Part shown: piece after piece, positions 31,149 to 42,611 of the stretch
Position numbering within the stretch: position 1 is the stretch's first letter
Layout of the letters: the number at the start of each line of letters is the position of its first letter
NCBI RefSeq assembly: GCF_006540305.1
Contig: NZ_BJOR01000001.1
Span: forward strand, 2,046,001 to 2,110,000
From: Streptomyces sp. 6-11-2
GTDB taxonomy: Bacteria > Actinomycetota > Actinomycetes > Streptomycetales > Streptomycetaceae
DNA length: 64,000 nucleotides
Reading direction: 5' to 3'
Position numbers and translations under genes: made by a program
Notes under the pieces: generated by a model
Database searches by the model: none
Seen by the model: only the letters and a program-made list of their open reading frames with translations
What the model was told of the DNA's origin: nothing

Positions 31149-32929
31149 CGAGCCGTCACCTTCCGGTCGCCGAATCAGCCGATGTGCGTCGCGCCGCCGT
31201 GCGGTTGGTGCGGGCCGACGCGCGGGCCTTCGCCGGTGTCCTGGCGCTGAACGCGGCGGCGGCCGCAGCGGGACTGGCCGGGCCGTGGCTGCTCGGGCGC
31301 ATCGTGGACGCGGTGCGGGCCGGGGGCGGGGTCGGTGCCGTGGACCGGATGGCACTGGGCATCCTGCTGTGCTCGCTGGCGCAGCTTCTGCTGGTGCGCT
31401 GGGCGCGATACGTGGGGCACCGGTTCGGGGAGCGGACGCTGGCCCGGGTGCGCGAGGAGTTCGTGGATCGGGCGCTGGCGCTGCCCGCGTCCGTGGTGGA
31501 GCGGGCCGGCACCGGCGACCTGACGGCGCGCGGCACGGCCGACGTGGCCACCGCCGGCACCACCCTGCGCGATGCCGGGCCCGAGCTGCTCATCAGCACC
31601 GTGCAGGCGCTGTTCGTGCTCGGCGCGGTCTTCGTGCTCGACCCGTTGCTCGGTGCTGTGGGCATCGTGGGCCTGGTGCCCATCTGGTTCGCCCTGCGCT
31701 GGTACCTGCGCCGGGCGCGGGCCGGCTACCTCGCCGAGGGCGCAGCCACCTCCGAGGTCGCCGAGATCCTCGCGGCGACGGCGGCGGGCTCGCGCACGGT
31801 CGAGGCGTTCCGGCTGGCAGGGGTGCGGACCGCCGCGAGCCGCGACGCGCTGGAGACGTCCCGGCGCACCCGGTTCTACACGCTGTACCTGCGCACGGTG
31901 TTCTTCCCTGTGGTGGAAGTGTTCTACGTGCTGCCCGTTGCGGGAGTGCTGCTGGTCGGCGGGGTGCTGCACGCGCACGGGACGGTGAGCCTGGGCGCGG
32001 TGGTGGCGGCCGCGCTGTATCTGCGCCAGTTCAGCCAGCCGCTCGACGAGATCCTGATGCGGGTCGAGCAACTGCAGAACAGCGGTGCTTCCTTCGCCCG
32101 GGTGGAGGGGCTCGCCCGGGCCCTGGGTTCCGTGCCGAAGGGCGACGGTCCGGCACCGGCGGACGACCGCATCGACGTGACCGGGGCGCGCTACGCCTAC
32201 GAGCGCGGCGGCGAGGTGCTGCGCGGGGTCGACCTGACGGTGCGGCCCGGGGAGCGGCTCGCCGTGGTCGGCCCGTCCGGCGCCGGCAAGACCACGCTGA
32301 GCAGGCTGCTGGCCGGAGTCGACGCGCCGACCGCGGGCTCGGTGACGGTGGGCGGGGTACCCGTGGCCGGCCTGGAACCGGAGCGGCTGCGCCGCCAGGT
32401 CGTCCTGGTCACCCAGGAGCACCACGTGTTCCTCGGCACGGTCCGGGACAACCTGCGCATCGCCGAACCGGCCGCCGGGGACGAGCAGTTGTGGTCGGCC
32501 CTCGCGGCCGTCGGCGCCGACACCTGGGTACGGGAACTGCCGGAGGGCCTGGACACCGAGCTGGGCACGGGCACGCACCGCACCGACGGCTCGCAGGCCC
32601 AGCAACTCGCCCTCGCCCGCGTGGTGCTGGCCGATCCGCACACCCTGATCCTGGACGAGGCCACGGCGTTGCTCGACCCGGCCACGGCCCGCCACACCGA
32701 ACGGGCCCTCGCCGCAGTCCTCCGGGGCCGCACGGTCATCGCCATCGCCCACCGCCTCCACACCGCCCACGACGCCGACCGGGTCGCCGTCATGGAGGAC
32801 GGCCGTCTGAGCGAACTGGGCACCCACGACGCCCTGGTGGCGTCCGGCGGGGCGTACGCGGCCCTGTGGCACACCTGGCACGGGAACGGCGCGACACCGT
32901 CGGACGAGGGCGGCGACGCCGTCCCGTAG
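31145..32929 (+). CDS. ABC exporter half with degenerate signature (pair 2, second partner)
   Basis: The 594-residue fusion has six membrane helices (about 35-290), an intact Walker A GPSGAGKTT (about 375), Q-loop LVTQEHH, Walker B TLILDEATALLD (about 500) and switch His in AIAHRLH. The signature is broken: HRTDGSQAQQ near residue 478 replaces LSGGQ. It mirrors the preceding gene, which kept only the signature. The heterodimer would have one complete site (this Walker A/B plus the other signature) and one site with almost nothing left. Start overlaps the previous stop by 4 bases (ATGA). Last gene of the four-exporter operon. Confidence 0.88.
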   Translation: MTSRHLPVAESADVRRAAVRLVRADARAFAGVLALNAAAAAAGLAGPWLLGRIVDAVRAGGGVGAVDRMALGILLCSLAQLLLVRWARYVGHRFGERTLARVREEFVDRALALPASVVERAGTGDLTARGTADVATAGTTLRDAGPELLISTVQALFVLGAVFVLDPLLGAVGIVGLVPIWFALRWYLRRARAGYLAEGAATSEVAEILAATAAGSRTVEAFRLAGVRTAASRDALETSRRTRFYTLYLRTVFFPVVEVFYVLPVAGVLLVGGVLHAHGTVSLGAVVAAALYLRQFSQPLDEILMRVEQLQNSGASFARVEGLARALGSVPKGDGPAPADDRIDVTGARYAYERGGEVLRGVDLTVRPGERLAVVGPSGAGKTTLSRLLAGVDAPTAGSVTVGGVPVAGLEPERLRRQVVLVTQEHHVFLGTVRDNLRIAEPAAGDEQLWSALAAVGADTWVRELPEGLDTELGTGTHRTDGSQAQQLALARVVLADPHTLILDEATALLDPATARHTERALAAVLRGRTVIAIAHRLHTAHDADRVAVMEDGRLSELGTHDALVASGGAYAALWHTWHGNGATPSDEGGDAVP

Positions 32930-33311
32930 CGGCCACCGCGAGGTTGCCCGCGGTCGCGTGACGGGCCGTCGAACCCTCGGATTTCGGTCGACATCGCGCC
33001 CTCCTGCCGGGGTGACCTCTGTATCGATCCGGCCGCCCCGACGGCTGAAAATCGCCCCTACCGCGGCGCGCCCGGCGGCCGGGACCTCGGGCGCAGTCTC
33101 CGAGGTCCAAGACGCATGCGGTGGCCCGTTCATGACGCCGCAACATTTACCGGACAGTCATTTTTCAGCCAACATCACTTCGGGGCGCTGACATGTACGC
33201 GTCCTTGGTGCCACTCTTCCTCCACCCGCCGCACGAGCACAGCACCCTCACCCCCCGATCCGGGCCGGCAGCCCCACGCCGTACTGGATCACCCCCACAT
33301 AAGGAGCTTGT
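32930..33311. other. 382-base intergenic region with hairpin and AT-rich promoter zone
   Basis: It holds a 9-bp hairpin (33082-33090 with 33100-33108, 9-base loop) that may end the exporter operon, and an AT-rich stretch at 33142-33180 likely to contain the protease promoter. No gene is visible. Confidence 0.45.
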
Positions 33312-34970
33312 GTGACTCCCCGCTACGCGCGTCACAAGCGCATCACTCTGGCCGTCGCCACCGCCGTCGCCGCCGGAGCCCTCCTCAGCACCGGTCTGAC
33401 CACCAGTGCCTCGGCCCAGACCACGGCCGAATCCACCGGCGCGGCCCACCTCGCCGCCGCCCCCACCTTCCTGACCAACGCCGCCCGCACCTCGCTGATC
33501 CAGCAGGCGCAGGCCGACGCCTCCGGGACCGCCCAGGAGATAGGCCTCGGCGCCAAGGAGGGGCTCGTCGTCCGGGACGTCGTCCAGGACGCCGACGGCA
33601 CGGTGCACACCCGGTACGAGCGCACCTACGCCGGTCTGCCCGTCCTCGGCGGCGACCTGATCGTCCACAGCTCCAAGGCCGGCAAGACCCAGGGCGTGAC
33701 CAGAGCGAACAAGGCGGCCATCAAGGTCGCCACGCTCACCCCGAAGGTCGCCACCGCCAAGGCCGAGAAGCAGGCCGTGTCCCTGGCCCAGGCCGCCGGC
33801 TCGGAGAAGGCCACCGCCGACCAGGCCCCGCGCAAGGTCATCTGGGCGGGCGACGGCACGCCGGTCCTCGCCTACGAGACGGTCGTCGGCGGTCTCCAGG
33901 AGGACGGCACCCCGAACCAGCTCCACGTCATCACCGACGCGGCCACCGGCCAGAAGCTCTACGAGTACCAGGGCATCGAGACCGGCACCGGCAAGACCCT
34001 GTACTCGGGCACCGTCAGCCTGACCACCACCCTGTCGGGGTCGACGTACCAGCTCTACGACACCACCCGCGGCGGTCACAAGACGAACAACCTGGCCGGC
34101 GGCACCTCCGGCACCGGCACCCTGTTCACCAACACCACCGACGTGTGGGGCACCGGCACCGCGTCGAGCTCCGTCAACGACCAGACGGCGGCCGCGGACG
34201 CCGCCTACGGCGCCCAGACGACGTGGGACTTCTACAAGAACACCTTCGGCCGCAACGGCATCAAGAACAACGGCGTGGGCGCCTACTCCCGGGTCCACTA
34301 CGGCAACAACTACGTCAACGCCTTCTGGGACGACAGCTGCTTCTGCATGACCTACGGCGACGGCTCGGGCAACACCCACCCGCTGACCTCGCTGGACGTC
34401 GCCGGCCACGAGATGAGCCACGGCGTCACCGCCGCCACCGCCAAGCTGAACTACTCCGGCGAGTCCGGCGGTCTGAACGAGGCCACCTCCGACATCTTCG
34501 GCACCGGTGTGGAGTTCTACGCCAACAACGCCTCGGACCCCGGTGACTACCTCATCGGCGAGAAGATCAACATCAACGGCAACGGCACCCCGCTGCGCTA
34601 CATGGACAAGCCCAGCAAGGACGGCGGCTCCGCCGACTACTGGTCCTCCACCGTGGGCAGCAAGGACGTGCACTACTCGTCCGGCGTCGGGAACCACTTC
34701 TTCTACCTCCTCGCGGAGGGCAGCGGCGCGAAGACGATCAACGGCGTCAGCTACAACTCGCCGACGTACAACGGTGCCACGGTCACCGGCATCGGCCGCG
34801 CCAAGGCGCTGCAGATCTGGTACAAGGCGCTCACCACGTACATGACGTCGACCACCAACTACAAGGCCGCCCGCACGGCGACCCTGAACGCGGCGTCGGC
34901 GCTGTACGGCTCCGGCAGCACCGAGTACAACACGGTCGCGGCGGCCTGGACCGCGGTCAACGTGACCTGA
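33312..34970 (+). CDS. Secreted neutral zinc metalloprotease (thermolysin family M4)
   Basis: An extracellular endopeptidase. The 552-residue preproprotein has a signal peptide (cleaved after SASA near residue 35), an FTP/PepSY-type propeptide (about 40-220), and the M4 catalytic domain. Zinc and catalytic residues are His366-Glu367-x-x-His370 (GHEMSHG) and Glu390 (NEATSD). The C-terminal domain has the expected His in HYSSGVGNHFFY. The GTG at 33312 follows AAGGAG at 33301-33306. A very strong terminator follows. Streptomyces secrete several such proteases during development. Confidence 0.95.
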   Translation: MTPRYARHKRITLAVATAVAAGALLSTGLTTSASAQTTAESTGAAHLAAAPTFLTNAARTSLIQQAQADASGTAQEIGLGAKEGLVVRDVVQDADGTVHTRYERTYAGLPVLGGDLIVHSSKAGKTQGVTRANKAAIKVATLTPKVATAKAEKQAVSLAQAAGSEKATADQAPRKVIWAGDGTPVLAYETVVGGLQEDGTPNQLHVITDAATGQKLYEYQGIETGTGKTLYSGTVSLTTTLSGSTYQLYDTTRGGHKTNNLAGGTSGTGTLFTNTTDVWGTGTASSSVNDQTAAADAAYGAQTTWDFYKNTFGRNGIKNNGVGAYSRVHYGNNYVNAFWDDSCFCMTYGDGSGNTHPLTSLDVAGHEMSHGVTAATAKLNYSGESGGLNEATSDIFGTGVEFYANNASDPGDYLIGEKININGNGTPLRYMDKPSKDGGSADYWSSTVGSKDVHYSSGVGNHFFYLLAEGSGAKTINGVSYNSPTYNGATVTGIGRAKALQIWYKALTTYMTSTTNYKAARTATLNAASALYGSGSTEYNTVAAAWTAVNVT

Positions 34971-34990
34971 TCTCCGACTCGTTGAACGAC

Positions 34991-35027
34991 GGCGGCCCCC
35001 GGGAGGACACCCCTCCCGGGGGCCGCC
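34991..35027 (+). terminator. Terminator after the M4 protease
   Basis: A perfect 16-bp stem (34991-35006 with 35012-35027) encloses a 5-base loop. It begins 20 bases after the stop. The next gene's -10 starts 1 base beyond it. Confidence 0.88.
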
Positions 35028-35028
35028 C

Positions 35029-35034
35029 TACGCT
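35029..35034 (+). promoter_or_regulatory. -10 element for a probably leaderless DUF1990 mRNA
   Basis: TACGCT (TAnnnT) directly follows the terminator stem and ends 8 bases before the ATG at 35043, with no ribosome site between. The -35 would lie inside the terminator stem. Confidence 0.5.
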
Positions 35035-35042
35035 TGGGTCGC

Positions 35043-35561
35043 ATGTCGACGGCACATTTCACCTACGAGGAGGTCGGCGCGACCCGCGAGCAGGGTCACT
35101 GCCCGCCCGGCTTCCAGCCTCTGCACGTGCGCACCCGCATAGGTGAGGGCGAGGAGGTGTTCCGCCGGGCCTCCGAGGCCGTGATGACGTGGGAGATGCA
35201 CCGCGCCCTGGGCGTCGGCATCGAGGCGAGCGCCGACCGGGCCGCGCCCGGCGTCAACGTCACCGTCACCCTCGCCGGAGTCGTCAGGGCCCCCTGCCGC
35301 GTGGTCTGGACGGAGCAGGAGCCCCGCCGAGCCGGGTGGGCCTACGGCACCCTGCCCGGTCATCCGGAGTGCGGCGAGGAGTCCTTCCTGGTGGACCGCA
35401 CGGGCGACGGCACCGTCTGGCTCACGGTCACCGCGTTCAGCCGCCCGGCCAAGTGGTACGCCCGGGTGGCCGGCCCGGCCACCCGCGGCCTCCAGCACGC
35501 CTACGCCCGCCGCTGCGGCACAACGCTGCGCAAACTGTGCGCCGACATCCCGGAGCCATGA
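35043..35561 (+). CDS. DUF1990 family protein
   Basis: The 172-residue protein begins FTYEEVGATREQ and contains LTVTAFSRPAKWYARVAGP and GTLPGHPECGEESF, the pattern I recognise as DUF1990, a family of unknown function common in actinobacteria and related to plant proteins. No signal peptide or membrane segment is seen. It is a single-gene unit between two terminators. Function is not assigned. Confidence 0.8.
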   Translation: MSTAHFTYEEVGATREQGHCPPGFQPLHVRTRIGEGEEVFRRASEAVMTWEMHRALGVGIEASADRAAPGVNVTVTLAGVVRAPCRVVWTEQEPRRAGWAYGTLPGHPECGEESFLVDRTGDGTVWLTVTAFSRPAKWYARVAGPATRGLQHAYARRCGTTLRKLCADIPEP

Positions 35562-35631
35562 CCCGCCCCGCCCACCCCGCAGCGGCACACACCGCCCCAC
35601 GCGCCTGGTGGTGCGGCCCGGGCCGTCGGCT

Positions 35632-35678
35632 GCCGGGCCCGCCGGCCCCCGAAGGGGCCCCGGGAGCCGGGGCCCGGC
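35632..35678. terminator. Bidirectional terminator between DUF1990 gene and glgP
   Basis: GCCGGGCCC at 35632-35640 pairs with GGGCCCGGC at 35670-35678, and an inner hairpin pairs 35644-35649 with 35654-35659. It lies between convergent genes. Confidence 0.7.
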
Positions 35679-35685
35679 GGTCCGG

Positions 35686-38304
35686 TCAGCGCAGGAGCAC
35701 CCCCGCCTGCTCGCCGGCCTCCTGCGGCGGGGTGGTCACCAGGCCCAGCTCCGCGTTGGAGGCGAGGAAGCGGTGGGCGGGGAGGATACGGACCGTGTAG
35801 CCGTAGGGGCCGGTGCGGTCCAGGGACAGGGGGCCCTCGTACACCCAGCGGCCGTCTGAGTCGGGGGCGCCGGCGGGTTTCAGCGGGACGGCGGTGGCGT
35901 CGGTGATGCGGTCCTCCTCGTCCACCCGGCCCGAGACGGCCTGCACCTCCACATCGTCCGGGCCGAGGCTGCCCAGCCCCACACGCACCCGCAGGCCGAG
36001 GGTGGCACCGAGTTCGGCGGTGGCCGTACTGGCCGAGGTCTCCACGTGGTCGACGGTCACCTCGTGCCACGCCGAACGCACCCGCGCCTTCCACACCGCG
36101 AGCTCACGCGCCGCGTCCGGGCCGAGGGAGCGGTGGGCCTGGGCGGCGGGAGCGTACAGCCGCTCCACGTACTCGCGGACCATGCGGCCCGCCAGCACCT
36201 TCGGGCCGAGCAGGGACAGGGTCCGGCGGACCATCTCGATCCACCGCTCGGGCAGCCCGTCCCGGCCGTGCTCGTAGAAACGGGGCGCGACCCGCTGCTC
36301 CAGCAGCTCGTACAGCGCGGCGGCCTCGACGTCGTCGCGGTGGTCCGGGTCGGTGCCCGCCCCGTCCGCCGTCGGGATGGCCCAGCCGAAGTCCGGCTGG
36401 AACCACTCGTCCCACCAGCCGTCCAGCACGGACAGGTTCAGACAGCCGTTGAGCGCGGCCTTCATCCCGGAGGTCCCGCACGCCTCCAGCGGCCGCAGCG
36501 GGTTGTTCAGCCAGACGTCGCAGCCGTGGTAGAGCTTCTGCGCCATCGCCATGCCGTAGTCCGGCAGGAAGACGATCCGGTGACGCACCCGCGGGTCGTC
36601 GGCGAAGCGGACGAGCTCCTGGATGAGCCGTTTGCCGCCGTCGTCCGCGGGGTGCGCCTTGCCCGCGACCACGATCTGCACCGGCCGCTCGGGATGCAGC
36701 AGCAGGTCCATCAGCCGGTCCCGGTCACGCAGCATCAGCGTCAGCCGCTTGTACGACGGGACCCGGCGCGCGAAGCCGATCGTCAGCACCTCCGGGTCGA
36801 GGACGCCGTCGATCCAGCCCAGCTCGGCGGTCCCGGCGCCGCGCTGCCGCCAGGCGGCCCGCAGCCGGGCGCGCACCTCCGTCACCAGTTGCTCGCGCAG
36901 TTCGCGGCGCAACTCCCAGACCTCCAGGTCGGAGATGTCGGCGACGGCGTCCCAGCGGTCGGAGCCGCCCACGGTCAGCGCGTCCTCGGTGCGCTGGGCA
37001 CCGACCTGCCGGGCGCCGAGCCGGAACACCTCCGGGGCCACCCAGGTCGGGGCGTGCACTCCGTTGGTCACCGAGGTGATCGGCACCTCCTCGGGGTCGA
37101 ATCCCGGCCACAGCCCGGCGAACATCTCCCGGCTGACGCTCCCGTGCAGCAGCGAGACGCCGTTGGCGCGCTGGGCCAGCCGGAGGCCCATCACCGCCAT
37201 GTTGAACAGGTTCGGCTCGCCACCGGGGTACGTCTCCATGCCCAGCCGCAGGATCCGCTCGACGTCGATGCGGGGCAGCTCGGCGTCGGGTCCGAAGTGG
37301 CGGGCGACCAGCTCCCGGTCGAAGCGGTCGATCCCGGCCGGGACGGGCGTGTGGGTGGTGAAGACCGTCCCCGCGCGCACCGCCTCCAGGCCCGAGTCGA
37401 AGTCCAGCCCCCGGTCGCACAGCTCGGCGATGCGCTCCAGGCCGAGGAAGCCCGCGTGGCCCTCGTTGGTGTGGAACACCTCCGGCTCGGGATGGCCCGT
37501 GAGCCGGCAGTAGGTCCGCACCGCCCGCACCCCTCCTATGCCCAGCAGCATCTCCTGAAGGAGCCGGTGCTCGCTGCCGCCGCCGTAGAGCCGGTCGGTC
37601 ACCCCACGCTCGCCGAGGTCGTTCTCCTCGACGTCGGAGTCCAGCATCAGCAGCGGAATCCGGCCGACCTGGGCGACCCAGATCCGGGCGTGCAGGGCCT
37701 TGCCGCCGGGCAGCGCCAGCGAGACCCGCGCCGGGGCGCCGTCGGACTCCTTCAGCAGGGTGACGGGCAGCTCGTGGGGATCCAGGACCGGGTAGTGCTC
37801 CTGCTGCCAGCCGTCCCGGGACAGGGTCTGCCGGAAGTAGCCGTGCCGGTACAGCAGCCCCACCCCGATCAGCGGTACACCGAGGTCGCTGGCCGCCTTC
37901 AGATGGTCGCCGGCGAGGATGCCGAGGCCGCCGGAGTACTGCGGCAGCGCGGCCGTGATGCCGAACTCGGGCGAGAAGTAGGCGACCGCGGCGGGCAGGC
38001 CCTCGGACCGGTCCTGGTACCAGCGGTCACCGGTCACGTAGTCGCGCAGGTCGTCGGCGGCGGCGGCCAGCCGGCGCAGGAATCGGCGGTCGCCGGCCAG
38101 CTCGGTCAGCCGCGCGGCACGCACACTGCCGAGCAGGCGTACGGGGTCGCCGCCCGAGGAGGCCCAGCGCTCGGGGTCGACGGACTGGAAGAGGTCACGG
38201 GTCTCGGCGTGCCAGGACCAGCGCAGGTTGCGGGCCAGCTCGCTGAGCGGGCGCAGGGGCTCGGGGAGAACGGGACGGACGGTGAACCGACGGATCGCCT
38301 TCAC
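35686..38304 (-). CDS. glgP: Alpha-glucan phosphorylase (GlgP, short actinobacterial type)
   Basis: GlgP releases glucose-1-phosphate from the non-reducing ends of alpha-1,4 glucans. The 872-residue product has the N-terminal DUF3417 domain of this family (LPEPLRPLSELARNLRWSW), then the GT35 fold. The PLP-binding Lys is in ACGTSGMKAALNG. The C-terminal extension after about residue 700 is typical of the actinobacterial type. The GTG at 38304 is chosen for GAGGTGG just upstream; the longer frame to 38388 has no ribosome site. It is divergent from glgE. Confidence 0.93.
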   Translation of the reverse strand: MKAIRRFTVRPVLPEPLRPLSELARNLRWSWHAETRDLFQSVDPERWASSGGDPVRLLGSVRAARLTELAGDRRFLRRLAAAADDLRDYVTGDRWYQDRSEGLPAAVAYFSPEFGITAALPQYSGGLGILAGDHLKAASDLGVPLIGVGLLYRHGYFRQTLSRDGWQQEHYPVLDPHELPVTLLKESDGAPARVSLALPGGKALHARIWVAQVGRIPLLMLDSDVEENDLGERGVTDRLYGGGSEHRLLQEMLLGIGGVRAVRTYCRLTGHPEPEVFHTNEGHAGFLGLERIAELCDRGLDFDSGLEAVRAGTVFTTHTPVPAGIDRFDRELVARHFGPDAELPRIDVERILRLGMETYPGGEPNLFNMAVMGLRLAQRANGVSLLHGSVSREMFAGLWPGFDPEEVPITSVTNGVHAPTWVAPEVFRLGARQVGAQRTEDALTVGGSDRWDAVADISDLEVWELRRELREQLVTEVRARLRAAWRQRGAGTAELGWIDGVLDPEVLTIGFARRVPSYKRLTLMLRDRDRLMDLLLHPERPVQIVVAGKAHPADDGGKRLIQELVRFADDPRVRHRIVFLPDYGMAMAQKLYHGCDVWLNNPLRPLEACGTSGMKAALNGCLNLSVLDGWWDEWFQPDFGWAIPTADGAGTDPDHRDDVEAAALYELLEQRVAPRFYEHGRDGLPERWIEMVRRTLSLLGPKVLAGRMVREYVERLYAPAAQAHRSLGPDAARELAVWKARVRSAWHEVTVDHVETSASTATAELGATLGLRVRVGLGSLGPDDVEVQAVSGRVDEEDRITDATAVPLKPAGAPDSDGRWVYEGPLSLDRTGPYGYTVRILPAHRFLASNAELGLVTTPPQEAGEQAGVLLR

Positions 38305-38651
38305 ATGCCACCTCGGCGCGTTCGCTGGATGGACGCACTGCGCTGTGCGCCCCGTCACACAAAACCGTACCGGTCCGAGTGCGGGCACCGCTGGGTTCGG
38401 ACACTGTCCGACATCGACCTGAACAGACCGGTTCGGCCCCCGTGGCGTCCGTGTCCGGACTGGACCGGTCTTGTGTGCGGAGATACGCGCGAGTAGTTAA
38501 CAAAGTGCCGGATTGCTCACCCGAATAGGGTGGGAAGGCTCCTCCGGTACACCGACAGCAGCACCACACGCAGGACCCCGCAGAACCCCCGCAGGACCCA
38601 CCTCCCCACACACATCCGCCCACACCCTCGTTGACGCGGACAGGAGCGGTC
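38305..38651. promoter_or_regulatory. 347-base divergent glgP/glgE control region with palindromes
   Basis: No gene is visible. A perfect 15-base palindrome, TCGGACA-C-TGTCCGA, lies at 38397-38411 near the centre. Wider symmetric copies of CACACAA (near 38356) and TTGTGTG (near 38471) frame it, each next to an ACCGGTCC-like block. The layout fits a shared regulator of the divergent glucan genes. TAGGGT at 38526-38531 is a possible rightward -10. Confidence 0.5.
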
Positions 38652-40804
38652 ATGCCCGCCACGCACCACTCGGCAACACCACGGACAACCAGCAAGAGCA
38701 GCACCGGCGACGCCTCCGGCCGGCCCGGCGCCGACGCGCCGCCGGCCCGCCAGGACGCCGCCCACCGGGACGCCGCCCGGCAGAACCCGCCGGCCCCGGA
38801 GCCGTCCCCCGCGGGCGGCACCACGGCCGTCGGCCGGATACCCGTCCTCGACGTCCGCCCGGTCGTCCAGCACGGCCGCAGGCCCGCCAAGGCGGTGACC
38901 GGAGAATCGTTCGAGATCTCGGCCACCGTCTTCCGTGAGGGTCACGACGCCGTGGCCGCGAACGTCGTCCTGCGCGATCCACGGGGCCGCCCCGGCCCGT
39001 GGACGCCGATGCGCGAGCTGGCGCCCGGCACCGACCGCTGGGGCGCCACCGTGGCCGCCGGCGAGCCCGGCCGCTGGACGTACCAGGTGGAGGCCTGGGC
39101 GGATCCGGTCACCACCTGGCGCCACCACGCGCAGATCAAGATCCCCGCCGGTCTGGACACGGACCTGGTCCTGGAGGAGGGCGCACGCCTGTACGAGTGC
39201 GCCGCCTCCGGAGTGCCCCGGGACGACGGTGGCCGGGACACCGTCCTGGCCGCCGTGGCGGCGCTACGGGACGAGAACCGGCCGGCCGCGGACCGGCTGG
39301 CGGCGGCGTTGACGCCGGAGGTGGACGCGGTCCTCGCCCGGCATCCGCTGCGGGACCTGGTCACCGCCTCCGCACCGCTCGACCTGCTCGTCGAGCGGGA
39401 ACGCGCGCTGTACGGGGCCTGGTACGAGTTCTTCCCCCGCTCCGAGGGCACCCCCGAGCAGCCGCACGGCACCTTCCGCACCGCCGCCCGCCGCCTGCCC
39501 GCGATCGCCGCCATGGGCTTCGACGTCGTCTACCTGCCCCCCGTCCACCCCATCGGCACCACCTTCCGCAAAGGCCGCAACAACTCCCTGGACGCCGGCC
39601 CCGACGACGTCGGCGTGCCCTGGGCCATCGGCTCCCCCGAGGGCGGCCACGACAGCGTCCACCCCGCCCTGGGCACGATCCACGACTTCGACCACTTCGT
39701 GACCCGCGCCCGCGAACTGAACCTGGAGATCGCACTGGACTTCGCCCTCCAGTGCTCCCCGGACCACCCCTGGGTGCACAAACACCCCCAGTGGTTCCAC
39801 CACCGCCCCGACGGCACCATCGCCTACGCCGAGAACCCGCCCAAGAAGTACCAGGACATCTACCCCATCGCCTTCGACGCCGACATGGACGGCCTGATCG
39901 ACGAGACCCTGCGCGTACTGCGGCACTGGATGGACCACGGAGTACGGATCTTCCGCGTCGACAACCCGCACACCAAACCCGTCGTCTTCTGGGAACGCGT
40001 GATCGCCGGCATCAACGCCACCGACCCCGACGTGATCTTCCTGGCCGAGGCGTTCACCCGCCCCGCGATGATGCACACCCTGGCCCAGACCGGCTTCCAG
40101 CAGTCCTACACCTACTTCACCTGGCGCAACACCAAACAGGAACTCACCGAGTACCTGACCGAGCTGTCCGGCGAGGCGGCGGCCTGGATGCGGCCGAACC
40201 TCTTCACCAACACCCCCGACATCCTGCACGCCTACCTCCAGCACGGCGGCCGCCCCGCCTTCGAGGTCCGCGCCGTCCTGGCCGCCACCCTCGCCCCCTC
40301 CTGGGGCATCTACAGCGGCTACGAACTGTGCGAGAACACCCCGCTCAAACCGGGCAGCGAGGAATACCTCGACTCGGAGAAGTACCAGCTCAAACCCCGC
40401 GACTGGACAGCCGCCGCACGCGAGGGCCGCACCATCGCCCCCCTCATCACCAGGCTCAACGACATCCGCCGCCGCAGTCCGGCCCTGCGCCAGCTGCGGG
40501 ACCTGCACTTCCACGCGACCGACAAGGACGCGGTGATCGCCTACTCGAAGCGGAGCGGATCGAACACGGTTCTGGTGGTCGCCAACCTCGACCCCCACCA
40601 CACCCAGGAGGCCACGGTCTCGTTGGACATGCCGCAACTCGGCCTGGACTGGCACGAGTCGGTGCCGGTGCGCGACGAGCTGACCGGCGAGACCTACCAC
40701 TGGGGCAGGGCCAACTATGTGCGTCTCGAGCCGGGCCACCGGCCCGCGCATGTCCTCACCGTCCTGCGACCGTCCACCCCGCAGATCGGAGGGTCACCGA
40801 CAAC

Positions 40805-40808
<4 letters not shown>
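38652..40808 (+). CDS. glgE: Alpha-1,4-glucan:maltose-1-phosphate maltosyltransferase
   Basis: GlgE extends linear alpha-1,4 glucan with maltosyl units from alpha-maltose-1-phosphate. The 718-residue protein has a low-complexity N-terminus (about 1-65), domain N and a GH13_3 barrel. The nucleophile is Asp437 in [12 protein letters not shown] and the acid Glu466 in FLAEAFTRP. Their 29-residue spacing equals that of Asp394/Glu423 in the studied S. coelicolor enzyme, so this one is about 43 residues longer at the front. The ATG at 38652 has AGGAG 6 bases upstream. It overlaps treS by 4 bases. Confidence 0.95.
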
Positions 40809-42508
<1,700 letters not shown>

Positions 42509-42534
42509 TGCCCCGACAGGCAACGGTCGCCCCG

Positions 42535-42565
42535 GGGCGGGGCGGGCGTTTCCTTCGCCCCGCCC
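42535..42565 (+). terminator. Hairpin between treS and pep2
   Basis: A 10-bp perfect stem (42535-42544 with 42556-42565) has an 11-base loop. It could end or attenuate the glgE-treS transcript and set a lower level of pep2-glgB, or be an mRNA stability element. Confidence 0.5.
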
Positions 42566-42611
42566 GTGGGCACGCGTCAGTCACACCCGACCAGCGATTG
42601 GACGCGACGCC

